A stretch of DNA of 64,000 bases. Origin: a virus. Shown piece after piece: positions 56,418-64,000 of this stretch. Positions within the stretch are counted from its first letter, which is position 1, and each line of letters starts with the position of its first letter. Where the stretch lies: the IMG/VR virus record IMGVR_UViG_3300027906_000002, positions 115,403 to 179,402 of that record. One strand, 5' to 3'. The notes beneath the pieces are model-generated. The model was not told where the DNA came from, did no database searches, and was given only the letters and a program-made list of their open reading frames with translations. The position numbers were made by a program, and so were the translations under genes.

Positions 56418-58903
56418 GTCAGTTCTACACCAACGTACAACTAGCTGGTGACACTATCCTCTATAGGGGATATCAAGATGGAACTCCAGTGCAGTTTCGT
56501 GGTAAATTTTCTCCTACATTATATGTTGCTTCTCAAAAGGATGAGAAGTATAAGACACTTGATGGTAGATCAGTTGCTCCTATGGAGTTCTTAACTGCTA
56601 GAGATGCTAGAGAATTTATTAAAACGTATGATGGTGTAGAAGGATTTGAAGTGCATGGGTATGAGCGTTTTGTATATCAGTATATAAGACGTGAGTTTCC
56701 AGGCGAGATTGATTATAATATCAATCAGATGAAGATCTTTGCACTGGACATTGAGGTTCAATGTGAGAATGGATTCCCTGATGTAGAAGCAGCAGCAGAA
56801 GAAATGCTTTCGATTACCATTAAAGATATGGTGACGAAAGAATTTTTCGTATGGGCTGTTAGAGAGTTTGAAGTACCTGATGGTGTCAAAGCATATATCT
56901 ATGACACTGAAAGGGAAATGCTTACCCACTTTATTAAGTGGTGGGTAGAGAATACACCAGACATACTTACAGGATGGAATGTCAATCTATATGATGTACC
57001 ATATATTGCTCGTCGTGTAAATAGGACGTTGGGTGAGAAGTGGATGAAGTCTTTATCACCGTGGAATAGAGCAAACGAAAGAGAAGTCTATGTACAAGGA
57101 AGGAAAAATTATGCTTATGATGTGTCTGGGATCAACATCCTTGACTATCTTGATCTTTACCGTAAGTTTACTTATAGTAACCAGGAATCATATAGACTCG
57201 ATCACATCGCTTTTGTTGAACTAGGTCAGCGTAAGGTTGATCATAGTGAATATGACAACTTTAAAGATTTCTATACATCTGATTGGCAGAAGTTTATTGA
57301 GTACAACATCCAAGACGTTGAGTTGATTGACAGATTGGAAGATAAGATGAAGTTATTAGAACTAGCCATAACAATGGCTTATGATGCCAAGGCAAACTTT
57401 GAGGATGTATATTCTCAGGTTCGCATGTGGGATACTATTATTTACAATTACCTAAGTGATATCAATGTCGTTGTTCCACCCCGTAAGGGATCTAAAAAGG
57501 ATGAAAAATACGCAGGTGCTTATGTCAAGGAACCGATTCCAGGAAAGTATGATTGGGTGGTCAGTTTTGATCTCAATTCTTTGTACCCTCATCTTATTAT
57601 GCAGTACAATATCAGTCCAGAAACCCTCTGGGAGACTAGACATCCCAGCTCGAGCGTTGAACGGATTCTAAATCAAGAGATTGATTTTAGTGATTGTAAA
57701 TTTTCTGTGTGTGCTAATGGTGCTCAGTATCGTAAGGACGTGCATGGATTCTTACCGAAGATCATGCAAAAGATTTACGATGAACGTACCATCTATAAGA
57801 AGTTGATGCTTAAAGCAAAGAGTGCGTATGAGATTAACCCAAGTGAGAAACTGAAGAAGGATATTAGTAAGTATAATAACATTCAGATGGCACGTAAGAT
57901 TCAATTGAACAGTGCTTATGGTGCTATTGGTAATCAATACTTCAGATATTATAACCTAGCAAACGCAGAGGCAATTACTTTGTCGGGTCAGGTTAGTATC
58001 AGATGGATTGAAGGTAAGATGAATCAGTACCTTAATACGGTACTTAAAACTGAGGAGGAAGATTATGTTATTGCTAGTGATACTGATAGTATCTACCTCA
58101 ACCTTGGTCCTTTGGTTGAAAATGTATACAAGGGCAGAGAGAAAACTAATGAGAGCGTTGTTAGGTTCATTGACAAGGTGTGTGAAACTAAACTTGAGCC
58201 TTATATTGAAAGTTCTTATGAAGAACTGGCCGAGTACGTTGGAGCATACGAACAGAAGATGATCATGAAGAGGGAGAACATAGCCGACAAAGGTATATGG
58301 ACTGCCAAGAAGAGATACATTCTTAACGTATGGGATTCGGAAGGTGTTAGGTATACTAAACCTAAACTTAAAGTTATGGGTATTGAGTGTGTTAAATCCT
58401 CCACACCTGGTGCTTGTAGAGATAAGATTAAGGAGTGTCTAACTGTTATTATGAATGAAGATGAAGAAGCAGCACAGAATTTTATTAAAACTTTCAGAGA
58501 TAATTTTTCCGAGTTACCCGTTGAAGATATATCATTTCCCAGAGGTTGTAATAATCTAAATAAGTGGGCGAATCCATCAAGTATATACAGTAAAGGCACA
58601 CCCATACATGTGCGTGGTGCTTTATTGTTTAATCATTACAATAAGAAGAACAAATTAACACATAAGTATCCCTTAATACAGGATGGCGAAAAGATTAAAT
58701 TTGTTTATCTCAAGACTCCAAATAAAATTAGTGAGAATGTAGTCTCTTTTCTGAGTACATTCCCAACAGAGTTTGGGCTTGACAAACATGTAGACTATGA
58801 CCTACAATTCTCTAAGAGTTTCTTAGACCCTATCAAGGTCATCATGGATACTATTGGATGGAAACCCGAAAAAGTTGCTAACCTTGAATTTCTATTCGGA
58901 TGA
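56414..58903 (+). CDS. gp43: DNA polymerase gp43 (family B)
   Basis: 829 residues (T4: 898). Replicative polymerase with 3'-5' exonuclease. Exo I is FALDIEVQ (about 109-116); polymerase motif A FDLNSLYP near 385-392, motif B Lys-Ile-Gln-Leu-Asn-Ser-Ala-Tyr-Gly near 495, motif C Asp-Thr-Asp-Ser near 556. The C-terminus ends in Leu-Glu-Phe-Leu-Phe-Gly, a clamp-binding-type tail (inference). Complete. Confidence 0.97.
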   Translation: MSQFYTNVQLAGDTILYRGYQDGTPVQFRGKFSPTLYVASQKDEKYKTLDGRSVAPMEFLTARDAREFIKTYDGVEGFEVHGYERFVYQYIRREFPGEIDYNINQMKIFALDIEVQCENGFPDVEAAAEEMLSITIKDMVTKEFFVWAVREFEVPDGVKAYIYDTEREMLTHFIKWWVENTPDILTGWNVNLYDVPYIARRVNRTLGEKWMKSLSPWNRANEREVYVQGRKNYAYDVSGINILDYLDLYRKFTYSNQESYRLDHIAFVELGQRKVDHSEYDNFKDFYTSDWQKFIEYNIQDVELIDRLEDKMKLLELAITMAYDAKANFEDVYSQVRMWDTIIYNYLSDINVVVPPRKGSKKDEKYAGAYVKEPIPGKYDWVVSFDLNSLYPHLIMQYNISPETLWETRHPSSSVERILNQEIDFSDCKFSVCANGAQYRKDVHGFLPKIMQKIYDERTIYKKLMLKAKSAYEINPSEKLKKDISKYNNIQMARKIQLNSAYGAIGNQYFRYYNLANAEAITLSGQVSIRWIEGKMNQYLNTVLKTEEEDYVIASDTDSIYLNLGPLVENVYKGREKTNESVVRFIDKVCETKLEPYIESSYEELAEYVGAYEQKMIMKRENIADKGIWTAKKRYILNVWDSEGVRYTKPKLKVMGIECVKSSTPGACRDKIKECLTVIMNEDEEAAQNFIKTFRDNFSELPVEDISFPRGCNNLNKWANPSSIYSKGTPIHVRGALLFNHYNKKNKLTHKYPLIQDGEKIKFVYLKTPNKISENVVSFLSTFPTEFGLDKHVDYDLQFSKSFLDPIKVIMDTIGWKPEKVANLEFLFG

Positions 58904-59049
58904 CCACATACATTGTTGAATATCAGAAAGCCTTCGGTGCTGGTGCAATGCCAGAGGAGAAGGAATTCTTTGATAAAGACGAGGCTAAATGGTTTGAACG
59001 TGCTATGAAACGTTCCAATCACATTACAAAATTACTTAAGAAAAGTTAA
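58900..59049 (+). CDS. Small hypothetical protein between gp43 and uvsX
   Basis: 49 residues, ATG at 58900 in an ATGA overlap with gp43 and a stop overlapping the uvsX start (TAATG). Tyr-Ile-Val-Glu-Tyr-Gln-Lys N-terminus, then a charged amphipathic helix. The exact couplings support translation. Function unknown. Confidence 0.6.
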   Translation: MTTYIVEYQKAFGAGAMPEEKEFFDKDEAKWFERAMKRSNHITKLLKKS

Positions 59050-60059
59050 TGAGTTTTTTACAAGATGTAGTAAAGGAGATCGGAAATGAGTACGCTTCTC
59101 TCGTTAGTGATGGTGTTGCTGCTGGTGACACTAATAATTTTATCGATACAGGTTCGTACATCTTTAACGGACTTGTATCAGGAAGCATCTACGGAGGTAT
59201 TCCAGGGAACAAGATCACAGCTATTGCAGGTGAGTCAAGTACTGGCAAAACATTTTTCTGCCTTGGTGTGGTACAGCATTTTCTCGAATCTAATACTGAT
59301 GCTGGCGTTATTTATTTTGAGTCTGAGAGTGCATTAAGTAAACAGCAGATTGAAGAGAGGGGTATAGATTCTTCTCGTATGATGATTGTTCCTGTCACTA
59401 CAGTACAAGAATTTAGAACACAATCCATCAGAATATTAGACAAATATTTAGAACAGCCTGTAGATAAGAGAAAACCCTTAATGTTTGTTTTAGATTCTCT
59501 TGGTATGTTATCCACAACTAAGGAAGTTGAGGATGCTGAAGCAGGTAAAGAGACTCGTGATATGACGAGAGCACAGATTGTTAAGTCAATCTTTAGAGTT
59601 CTAACATTAAAGTTAGGTAAAGCAAACGTCCCAATGTTAGTTACTAATCATACATATGATGTAGTTGGTGCATACATTCCTACAAAGGAAATGGGAGGTG
59701 GAAGTGGACTTAAATACGCAGCAAGCACAATCATATATCTTACGAAGAAGAAAGAGAAGGATGGTAAAGAGGTTGTGGGAAATATTATTAAATGCAAAAC
59801 AGCTAAAGCTAGACTAACCAAAGAAAACAATCAAGTAGAGGTACGACTTTATTATGACACAGGACTTGATAAGTATTACGGACTATTGGAATTGGGTGAG
59901 AAGCATGGAGTATTTGAACGAAAGGGCAATCGCATTAGTATCGGTGGGTCTAATGTTTATCCTTCGGCCATTCTTGCCGACCCAGAAAAATACTTCACCC
60001 CCGAATTAATGCAAGCATTAGATGAATGTGCCTCAAAGGAGTTTAAATATGGCAACTAA
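59049..60059 (+). CDS. uvsX: Recombinase UvsX (RecA-like)
   Basis: 336 residues (T4: 391). Strand-exchange recombinase for recombination-dependent replication, working with UvsY. Walker A Gly-Glu-Ser-Ser-Thr-Gly-Lys-Thr at about 61-68; Tyr-Phe-Glu-Ser-Glu-Ser and Phe-Val-Leu-Asp-Ser-Leu-Gly (Walker B) follow. Shorter C-terminus than T4. Overlaps the next gene by 11 bases. Confidence 0.94.
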   Translation: MSFLQDVVKEIGNEYASLVSDGVAAGDTNNFIDTGSYIFNGLVSGSIYGGIPGNKITAIAGESSTGKTFFCLGVVQHFLESNTDAGVIYFESESALSKQQIEERGIDSSRMMIVPVTTVQEFRTQSIRILDKYLEQPVDKRKPLMFVLDSLGMLSTTKEVEDAEAGKETRDMTRAQIVKSIFRVLTLKLGKANVPMLVTNHTYDVVGAYIPTKEMGGGSGLKYAASTIIYLTKKKEKDGKEVVGNIIKCKTAKARLTKENNQVEVRLYYDTGLDKYYGLLELGEKHGVFERKGNRISIGGSNVYPSAILADPEKYFTPELMQALDECASKEFKYGN

Positions 60060-60618
60060 ATTAACTGACTACATTAAGTGCTATGATAACATGGTCAATG
60101 ATTCTCTTTGTAATGAGATCATTGATGCATTTAAAGAATCAGGTACTACCTATGTTAATAGGGAACAACGACCAACTTTTCACGAACTTAATATATCTAA
60201 GAAGTTCAAAGCAAAGGATCCTCTATGGGAAAAACCCCAGAGTATATTGACAGAAACATTTATTGATGTTGTCAATCTTTATATGGAAGATCTAGAAATT
60301 GCTAGAGATTTTCCTGTAAAGTATACTTTTGAGGAGTACCGTATGAAACGGTATGAGGCTAATGACTATGATCAATTTAAAGATCATGTTGATGTACAGG
60401 ATTATAGTTCTGCACGTCGTTTCGTTGTTATATTTCTCTATTTGAATGATGTTTTGGAAGGTGGTGAGTCAAACTTTCCTAAATTAGACTTGGCAATTAC
60501 ACCAAAACAAGGTAGAATACTTGTGTTCCCTGCTAACTGGCAGTACAGACATGCAGGTCTTCCTGTAAAGTCTAACGACAAATACATTATCGGATCTTAT
60601 CTCCACTATCTAGAATGA
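60049..60618 (+). CDS. Prolyl 4-hydroxylase-like 2OG-Fe(II) oxygenase
   Basis: 189 residues from the ATG at 60049, chosen for the AAAGGAG upstream; an earlier in-frame ATG at 60022 lies inside uvsX. Ligands: DHVDVQD (about 113-119) and distal His in YRHAGLPV; a Lys ten residues after that His replaces Arg, as in true prolyl 4-hydroxylases. GGESNFPKL is also characteristic. Sits between uvsX and gp41. Confidence 0.82.
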   Translation: MATKLTDYIKCYDNMVNDSLCNEIIDAFKESGTTYVNREQRPTFHELNISKKFKAKDPLWEKPQSILTETFIDVVNLYMEDLEIARDFPVKYTFEEYRMKRYEANDYDQFKDHVDVQDYSSARRFVVIFLYLNDVLEGGESNFPKLDLAITPKQGRILVFPANWQYRHAGLPVKSNDKYIIGSYLHYLE

Positions 60619-61982
60619 CTTTAGAAGTTACTATCCTTAGTAATTTAATCTACAATGAAAAGTATACTCGTAAGGTAATACCTTTTCTTAAGTCAGATTA
60701 TTTTACTACGAAGTCTCATAAAGTAATCTTCTTAGAGATACATGAGTATGTTGGTAACTATAATGCGTTACCTTCTTTGAATGCTTTAGGAATTGAATGT
60801 CAAGAACGTACTGATCTATCTGAAGATCAGTTCAAAGATATCATGGAGGTACTAAGTGCGTTATCGAAGGAGGAAACAGACTTTGATTGGATCGTTGATA
60901 CAACAGAGAAGTGGTGTCAAGAGAGAGCGATTTATCTCTCGCTTATGGAGAGTGTCAAGATCGCTGACGGTCAGGATGAGAAGAGAGATAAGGGGGCTAT
61001 TCCACAGATATTAAGTGATGCATTAGGTGTATCATTTGATCAACATGTAGGACATGATTACTTACAGAACTACCAAGAACGATTTGACTTCTATCATAAG
61101 AAAGAGTCCAAGATTCCTTTTGATCTGGAATTCTTTAACCGTATTACAAAAGGTGGCATTCCGAATAAAACACTTAACATTGCTCTCGCTGGTACTGGTG
61201 TTGGTAAGTCTTTGTTTATGTGTCATGTCGCAGCTTCAGTTCTTCTACAAGGAAAGAATGTACTATACATTACGCTTGAGATGGCTGAAGAAAAAATTGC
61301 AGAGAGAATTGATGCTAATCTTTTAAACGTACCTATTCAAAAATTACCTGAGTTACCTCATGTAATGTATGAGAATAAGATTAATAAGTTGATGAAGAAG
61401 ACAAAGGGTAAGTTAATTATTAAAGAGTACCCTACTGCATCAGCACATGTTGGACACTTCAAATCATTATTACAAGAATTGTCATTGAAGAGAAGTATTA
61501 AACCTGATATTATATTCATTGATTACCTAAACATATGTGCCTCTCAAAGGTACAAGGGATCTATTGTTAATTCGTATACTTATGTCAAAGCAATCGCAGA
61601 AGAACTACGGGGTCTCGCAGTTGAGGCGAACGTTCCGATTGTATCTGCCACTCAAACTACTCGTAGCGGCTACGGTAGTAGCGATGTCGACCTTACTGAC
61701 ACCTCTGAATCTTTTGGACTCCCTGCTACTGCTGACCTTATGTTTGCCCTTATTTCTACAGAAGAGTTGGAAGAGCAGAATCAAATAATGGTCAAGCAAT
61801 TAAAGAATAGATACTATGACCCTACTCTAAACAAAAGATTTGTCATAGGTATTGACAGATCTAAGATGAGGCTGTATGATGTCGAAGACGCTCAGAAAGA
61901 TCTAGTTGATTCTGGTGCTGAAGAGAAAGTCGTTAAAACAATACAGGGTAAAAAATCCTTCGCAGAATTAAAGTATGATTGA
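60615..61982 (+). CDS. gp41: Replicative DNA helicase gp41 (DnaB-like)
   Basis: 455 residues (T4: 475). Hexameric helicase that unwinds the fork and works with primase gp61. Walker A Gly-Thr-Gly-Val-Gly-Lys-Ser at about 194-200, Walker B Ile-Phe-Ile-Asp-Tyr near 303, and a Ser-Ala-Thr-Gln-Thr-Thr-Arg-Ser motif. Ends overlapping mazG by eight bases. Confidence 0.95.
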   Translation: MTLEVTILSNLIYNEKYTRKVIPFLKSDYFTTKSHKVIFLEIHEYVGNYNALPSLNALGIECQERTDLSEDQFKDIMEVLSALSKEETDFDWIVDTTEKWCQERAIYLSLMESVKIADGQDEKRDKGAIPQILSDALGVSFDQHVGHDYLQNYQERFDFYHKKESKIPFDLEFFNRITKGGIPNKTLNIALAGTGVGKSLFMCHVAASVLLQGKNVLYITLEMAEEKIAERIDANLLNVPIQKLPELPHVMYENKINKLMKKTKGKLIIKEYPTASAHVGHFKSLLQELSLKRSIKPDIIFIDYLNICASQRYKGSIVNSYTYVKAIAEELRGLAVEANVPIVSATQTTRSGYGSSDVDLTDTSESFGLPATADLMFALISTEELEEQNQIMVKQLKNRYYDPTLNKRFVIGIDRSKMRLYDVEDAQKDLVDSGAEEKVVKTIQGKKSFAELKYD

Positions 61983-62376
61983 TTTTAAACATTATGAAGA
62001 GTTTGTAGATGCTGTCACATCCGATAGTTCTAAAGATTTTGTCAGTCTTGCTGACCGTTTGGGTGACCTTGACCGCCAGGGTGCCAATATTGAACGTCTT
62101 ACCACTGCTGGTGTTGGGCTTGCTGCTGAGTCTGGTGAGTTCCTTGAGATCGTTAAGAAGATGGTATTCCAGGGTAAGCCTTGGAACAACGATAACAGAG
62201 AGCATCTTATTATTGAGTTGGGTGACGTTATGTGGTATGTGGCACAAGCTTGTATGGCATTAGAGATTGACTTTGATGATGTCATTAAAGGTAACATTAA
62301 GAAGTTAGAGAAGAGATATCCTGGTGGTAGTTTTAATATCGGACACTCTGAAAACAGAGCAGCAGGAGATCGCTAA
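61975..62376 (+). CDS. mazG: MazG-like nucleotide pyrophosphohydrolase
   Basis: 133 residues. Hydrolyses nucleoside triphosphates; cyanophage MazG has been linked to dNTP recycling or alarmone control. Metal-binding Glu residues lie in Ala-Ala-Glu-Ser-Gly-Glu-Phe-Leu-Glu-Ile (about 50-59) and Glu-Leu-Gly-Asp-Val-Met-Trp-Tyr (about 80-87), the E-x2-E and E-x2-D motifs of the family. Stop overlaps the following tiny gene. Confidence 0.93.
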   Translation: MIDFKHYEEFVDAVTSDSSKDFVSLADRLGDLDRQGANIERLTTAGVGLAAESGEFLEIVKKMVFQGKPWNNDNREHLIIELGDVMWYVAQACMALEIDFDDVIKGNIKKLEKRYPGGSFNIGHSENRAAGDR

Positions 62377-62465
62377 TGCATTTAGTTTTACCTATCATTT
62401 GTATTGGACTTATCTGTTTGGTTATAGTCTATTCAGTTATTCAACGATACGATCCTCATTCATGA
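62376..62465 (+). CDS. Tiny membrane peptide (29 aa)
   Basis: ATG overlaps the mazG stop (TAATG); its TGA overlaps the next start (ATGA). A single hydrophobic helix (Leu, Ile, Val, Cys) followed by Gln-Arg-Tyr-Asp-Pro-His-Ser. As with the 29014 peptide, perfect coupling supports translation. Function unknown. Confidence 0.45.
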   Translation: MHLVLPIICIGLICLVIVYSVIQRYDPHS

Positions 62466-63136
62466 ATACTGCAGACCGTTACTTACCACTATTCTCATCT
62501 AATGTATTTCAATTACATATAGATTATGATTTGGATGTATTGAAAACCAATAAGAGTTTTATCTATGCAGCTAATCAGAATAAAAAATATGAAGATGAAA
62601 ATTATAGAGCATTGGAAATGTTTCCAAATGTTAGAGATCATCTTACAGAGAGATTTAGTGAACTTGCTAAGGATTTTTTAAAATTAGATTCTAATTTTAC
62701 TATAACTACATCTTGGTTTACTATTACTGAAGAAGGTGATGGAGGTGATTCACAATATCATTTTCATAAGAATAGTTTTTATAGTGGTGTTGTATATTAT
62801 GATGATTATAAAGAAGATAGTGCTCCTATAGAATTCATGACTCCCTTGGAGTTTCATTCTGATTTTTATTTGGAACCAAGAGAATATGATCTAGCTACTT
62901 CAACCTCTTGGAAGATTCAACCTCAGAAAAATATGCTTGTATTATTTCCAAGTTACTTAAAGCATCAGGTAGGAAAACATATGGGAACTGACCCAAGATA
63001 TTCTTTAGCATTTAATATTGTTCCTACAGGATCTTATGGTACATCAGATTCTTCTATACACACTGAATGGTTGAGTGGAAAATCATCTACACATGAGTTG
63101 GAGATGGGGTATAGAACAGGAGGTAGTAGATTATAA
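62462..63136 (+). CDS. 2OG-Fe(II) oxygenase family protein (TIGR02466-like)
   Basis: 224 residues from the ATG at 62462 (ATGA overlap); an earlier in-frame ATG at 62324 is inside mazG. Ligand region is Gln-Tyr-His-Phe-His (about 99-103), distal His in SYLKHQV, Arg eleven residues later in PRYSLAFN, the same spacing as in the gene at 11556. Substrate unknown. Confidence 0.78.
   Translation: MNTADRYLPLFSSNVFQLHIDYDLDVLKTNKSFIYAANQNKKYEDENYRALEMFPNVRDHLTERFSELAKDFLKLDSNFTITTSWFTITEEGDGGDSQYHFHKNSFYSGVVYYDDYKEDSAPIEFMTPLEFHSDFYLEPREYDLATSTSWKIQPQKNMLVLFPSYLKHQVGKHMGTDPRYSLAFNIVPTGSYGTSDSSIHTEWLSGKSSTHELEMGYRTGGSRL
63118..63124 (+). promoter_or_regulatory. Consensus ribosome-binding site AGGAGGT before a non-AUG start
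   Basis: AGGAGGT at 63118-63124 is a full Shine-Dalgarno match. No ATG, GTG or TTG lies within the correct distance, but ATT (63130) and ATA (63133) do, at five and eight bases. It marks the likely start of the next gene. Confidence 0.7.
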
Positions 63137-63633
63137 AGATACTTGATGATTTTTTAACCCATAAAGACTTTGAGAAAGTCTTTATGAAATATTCTGGTAG
63201 GGGTCATGAAAGTGTATGGGGAATACAAAGAGGTGGTAATGATCATCAAGGATCAGAGTTTTTATTTTCTCATATAGAAGATGATTCTTTCTTTAGTGAT
63301 TACTTGTTCTCTAAAGTTGTAGATCAATTAGATAAAGGTTCATATGAATTAGAAAGAGTATACTTTAATGGTCAATGGAGTGGAAGGGAATCGGATTTAC
63401 ATAATGATGGGTGTGATATAACAGCACTACTTTATATGCATAATAGATATCAGTATGGATGGGGTGGATTTACTGAGATTATAACTAAACCAAATCCAAT
63501 TTTAATACATCCTATACCTAACAGACTATTAATATTTCCTGGTATGAATTCACATAAGGCATACTCTTTTGCATACCAAACATGTCCTTTAAGAGTCACT
63601 CTGGCTTTTAAAATAAATAATAACAGCAGGTGA
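63133..63633 (+). CDS. 2OG-Fe(II) oxygenase-like protein with probable ATA (or ATT) start
   Basis: 166 residues if translation starts at ATA 63133. The first ATG, at 63184, would remove the conserved N-terminus Ile-Leu-Asp-Asp-Phe-Leu-Thr-His, which matches Val-Val-Asp-Asn-Phe-Leu-Thr-His in the oxygenase at 27728, and would leave AGGAGGT unused. The ATA overlaps the upstream TAA as ATAA. Ligands: His-Asn-Asp in DLHNDG, distal His in NSHKAYSF, Arg in LRVTLAF. A sequencing error making ATG into ATA is the main alternative. Confidence 0.7.
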   Translation: MKILDDFLTHKDFEKVFMKYSGRGHESVWGIQRGGNDHQGSEFLFSHIEDDSFFSDYLFSKVVDQLDKGSYELERVYFNGQWSGRESDLHNDGCDITALLYMHNRYQYGWGGFTEIITKPNPILIHPIPNRLLIFPGMNSHKAYSFAYQTCPLRVTLAFKINNNSR

Positions 63634-63638
63634 AAATT

Positions 63639-63845
63639 ATGAGAGAAGATTCTATTTCAGACGCTTGGTCTGAGTCAAGAATTGATAAACCAAAAAAGTA
63701 TAACATGCCTATTTGGTTAACTGATGAAGACTTTGATTATATTGTATTAGCACTTTGGAAATGCCGTAAGAATGGTGGTGAATCTAAATGTGCTGAATTA
63801 TATACTAGGTTTAAAGCAATACAAGACACTGCCAAGAATAAATAA
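63639..63845 (+). CDS. Small hypothetical protein
   Basis: 68 residues from the ATG at 63639; a GTG at 63630 would add three residues. Contains Trp-Leu-Thr-Asp-Glu-Asp-Phe-Asp-Tyr and a Lys/Cys/Arg-rich helix. Soluble. Function unknown. Confidence 0.6.
   Translation: MREDSISDAWSESRIDKPKKYNMPIWLTDEDFDYIVLALWKCRKNGGESKCAELYTRFKAIQDTAKNK
63837..63844 (+). promoter_or_regulatory. Candidate late promoter (AATAAATA)
   Basis: AATAAATA overlaps the preceding stop codon and lies about 25 bases ahead of the ATG at 63869. One mismatch from the late consensus. Suggests a new late transcript leaving the window. Confidence 0.4.
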
Positions 63846-63868
63846 TTCAGGAGACCTGTGTCTGACTA

Positions 63869-64000
63869 ATGGCAATAAAACAAGAGAGTGATCTACTTAA
63901 ATTAAACAGAGCACTTCAAGAATTTCAAAGGAATGCTAAGGACATTGATGATGTTGAAGAACAAGTCAAGGTAAAACAAGCTGGAAAGACGGTAGTAAAA
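63869..64000 (+). CDS. Hypothetical protein, 5' part (continues beyond window)
   Basis: ATG at 63869 preceded by AGGAGA; 44 codons are visible with no stop before the window ends. Sequence is a charged helix (Leu-Lys-Leu-Asn-Arg-Ala-Leu-Gln-Glu, then Asp-Ile-Asp-Asp-Val-Glu-Glu). Too short to identify. Confidence 0.55.
   Translation, partial: MAIKQESDLLKLNRALQEFQRNAKDIDDVEEQVKVKQAGKTVVK

Overview
The window is a 64 kb piece of a T4-like cyanophage (a marine cyanomyovirus infecting Synechococcus or Prochlorococcus), probably part of a larger genome or assembled contig. Evidence: an almost unbroken T4-order head/tail block (gp13-14-15-16-17-18-19-20-core-21-22-23), T4-type replication and recombination genes (gp3, uvsY, uvsW, gp55, gp47, gp46, gp45, gp44, gp62, regA, gp43, uvsX, gp41), AT-rich DNA with dense head-to-tail genes, T4-like late promoters (TATAAATA), and cyanobacterial auxiliary metabolic genes. 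All identified genes are on the + strand except one three-gene minus-strand block.

Layout. 1-8.8 kb: C-terminus of a virion protein, two small coiled-coil proteins, and a 2270-residue fibre protein. 8.8-26.8 kb: neck, tail-completion, terminase, sheath, tube, portal, prohead core/protease/scaffold and major capsid genes, interrupted between gp16 and gp17 by plastocyanin, ferredoxin, purM and a thermonuclease-like gene. 26.8-29.7 kb: a class II aminoacyl-tRNA-synthetase-like catalytic core, a tRNA with a long variable arm and a GUU anticodon, a 2OG-Fe(II) oxygenase, small genes and gp3. 29.7-37 kb: uvsY, uvsW, gp55, gp47, gp46 and purS. 37-42 kb: a CobT-like HExxH/VWA protein, two tandem ferredoxin-dependent bilin reductases (pebS, pcyA) and CobS-like AAA+. 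42-47.8 kb: clamp, purC, clamp loader, a PsbN-like protein, DNA adenine methylase, regA. 47.8-51.9 kb: a late-promoter-driven set of small membrane proteins with a holin candidate, converging on the minus-strand block of exported proteins. 52-55.6 kb: hsp20, pstS, prolyl-hydroxylase-like protein and tryptophan halogenase, closed by a terminator. 55.6-64 kb: Sm-like small proteins, gp43, uvsX, gp41, mazG and three more 2OG-Fe(II) oxygenases.

How the genes work together. Early/middle genes copy and recombine the genome, while mazG and the purine genes (purM, purS, purC) would support nucleotide supply. Plastocyanin, ferredoxin, the PsbN-like protein and the bilin reductases (which need ferredoxin) would sustain or redirect host photosynthesis and pigment metabolism; pstS would aid phosphate uptake. 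gp55 then recruits host RNA polymerase to the late promoters, turning on virion and probably lysis genes. Points that stand out: the synthetase-like protein next to an oddly built tRNA, seven 2OG-Fe(II) oxygenases, a probable non-AUG start at about 63133, an antisense overlap of convergent genes at 49772-49995, and beta-modules shared among several virion proteins. All functions are read from sequence motifs remembered from known families; no database search was run.
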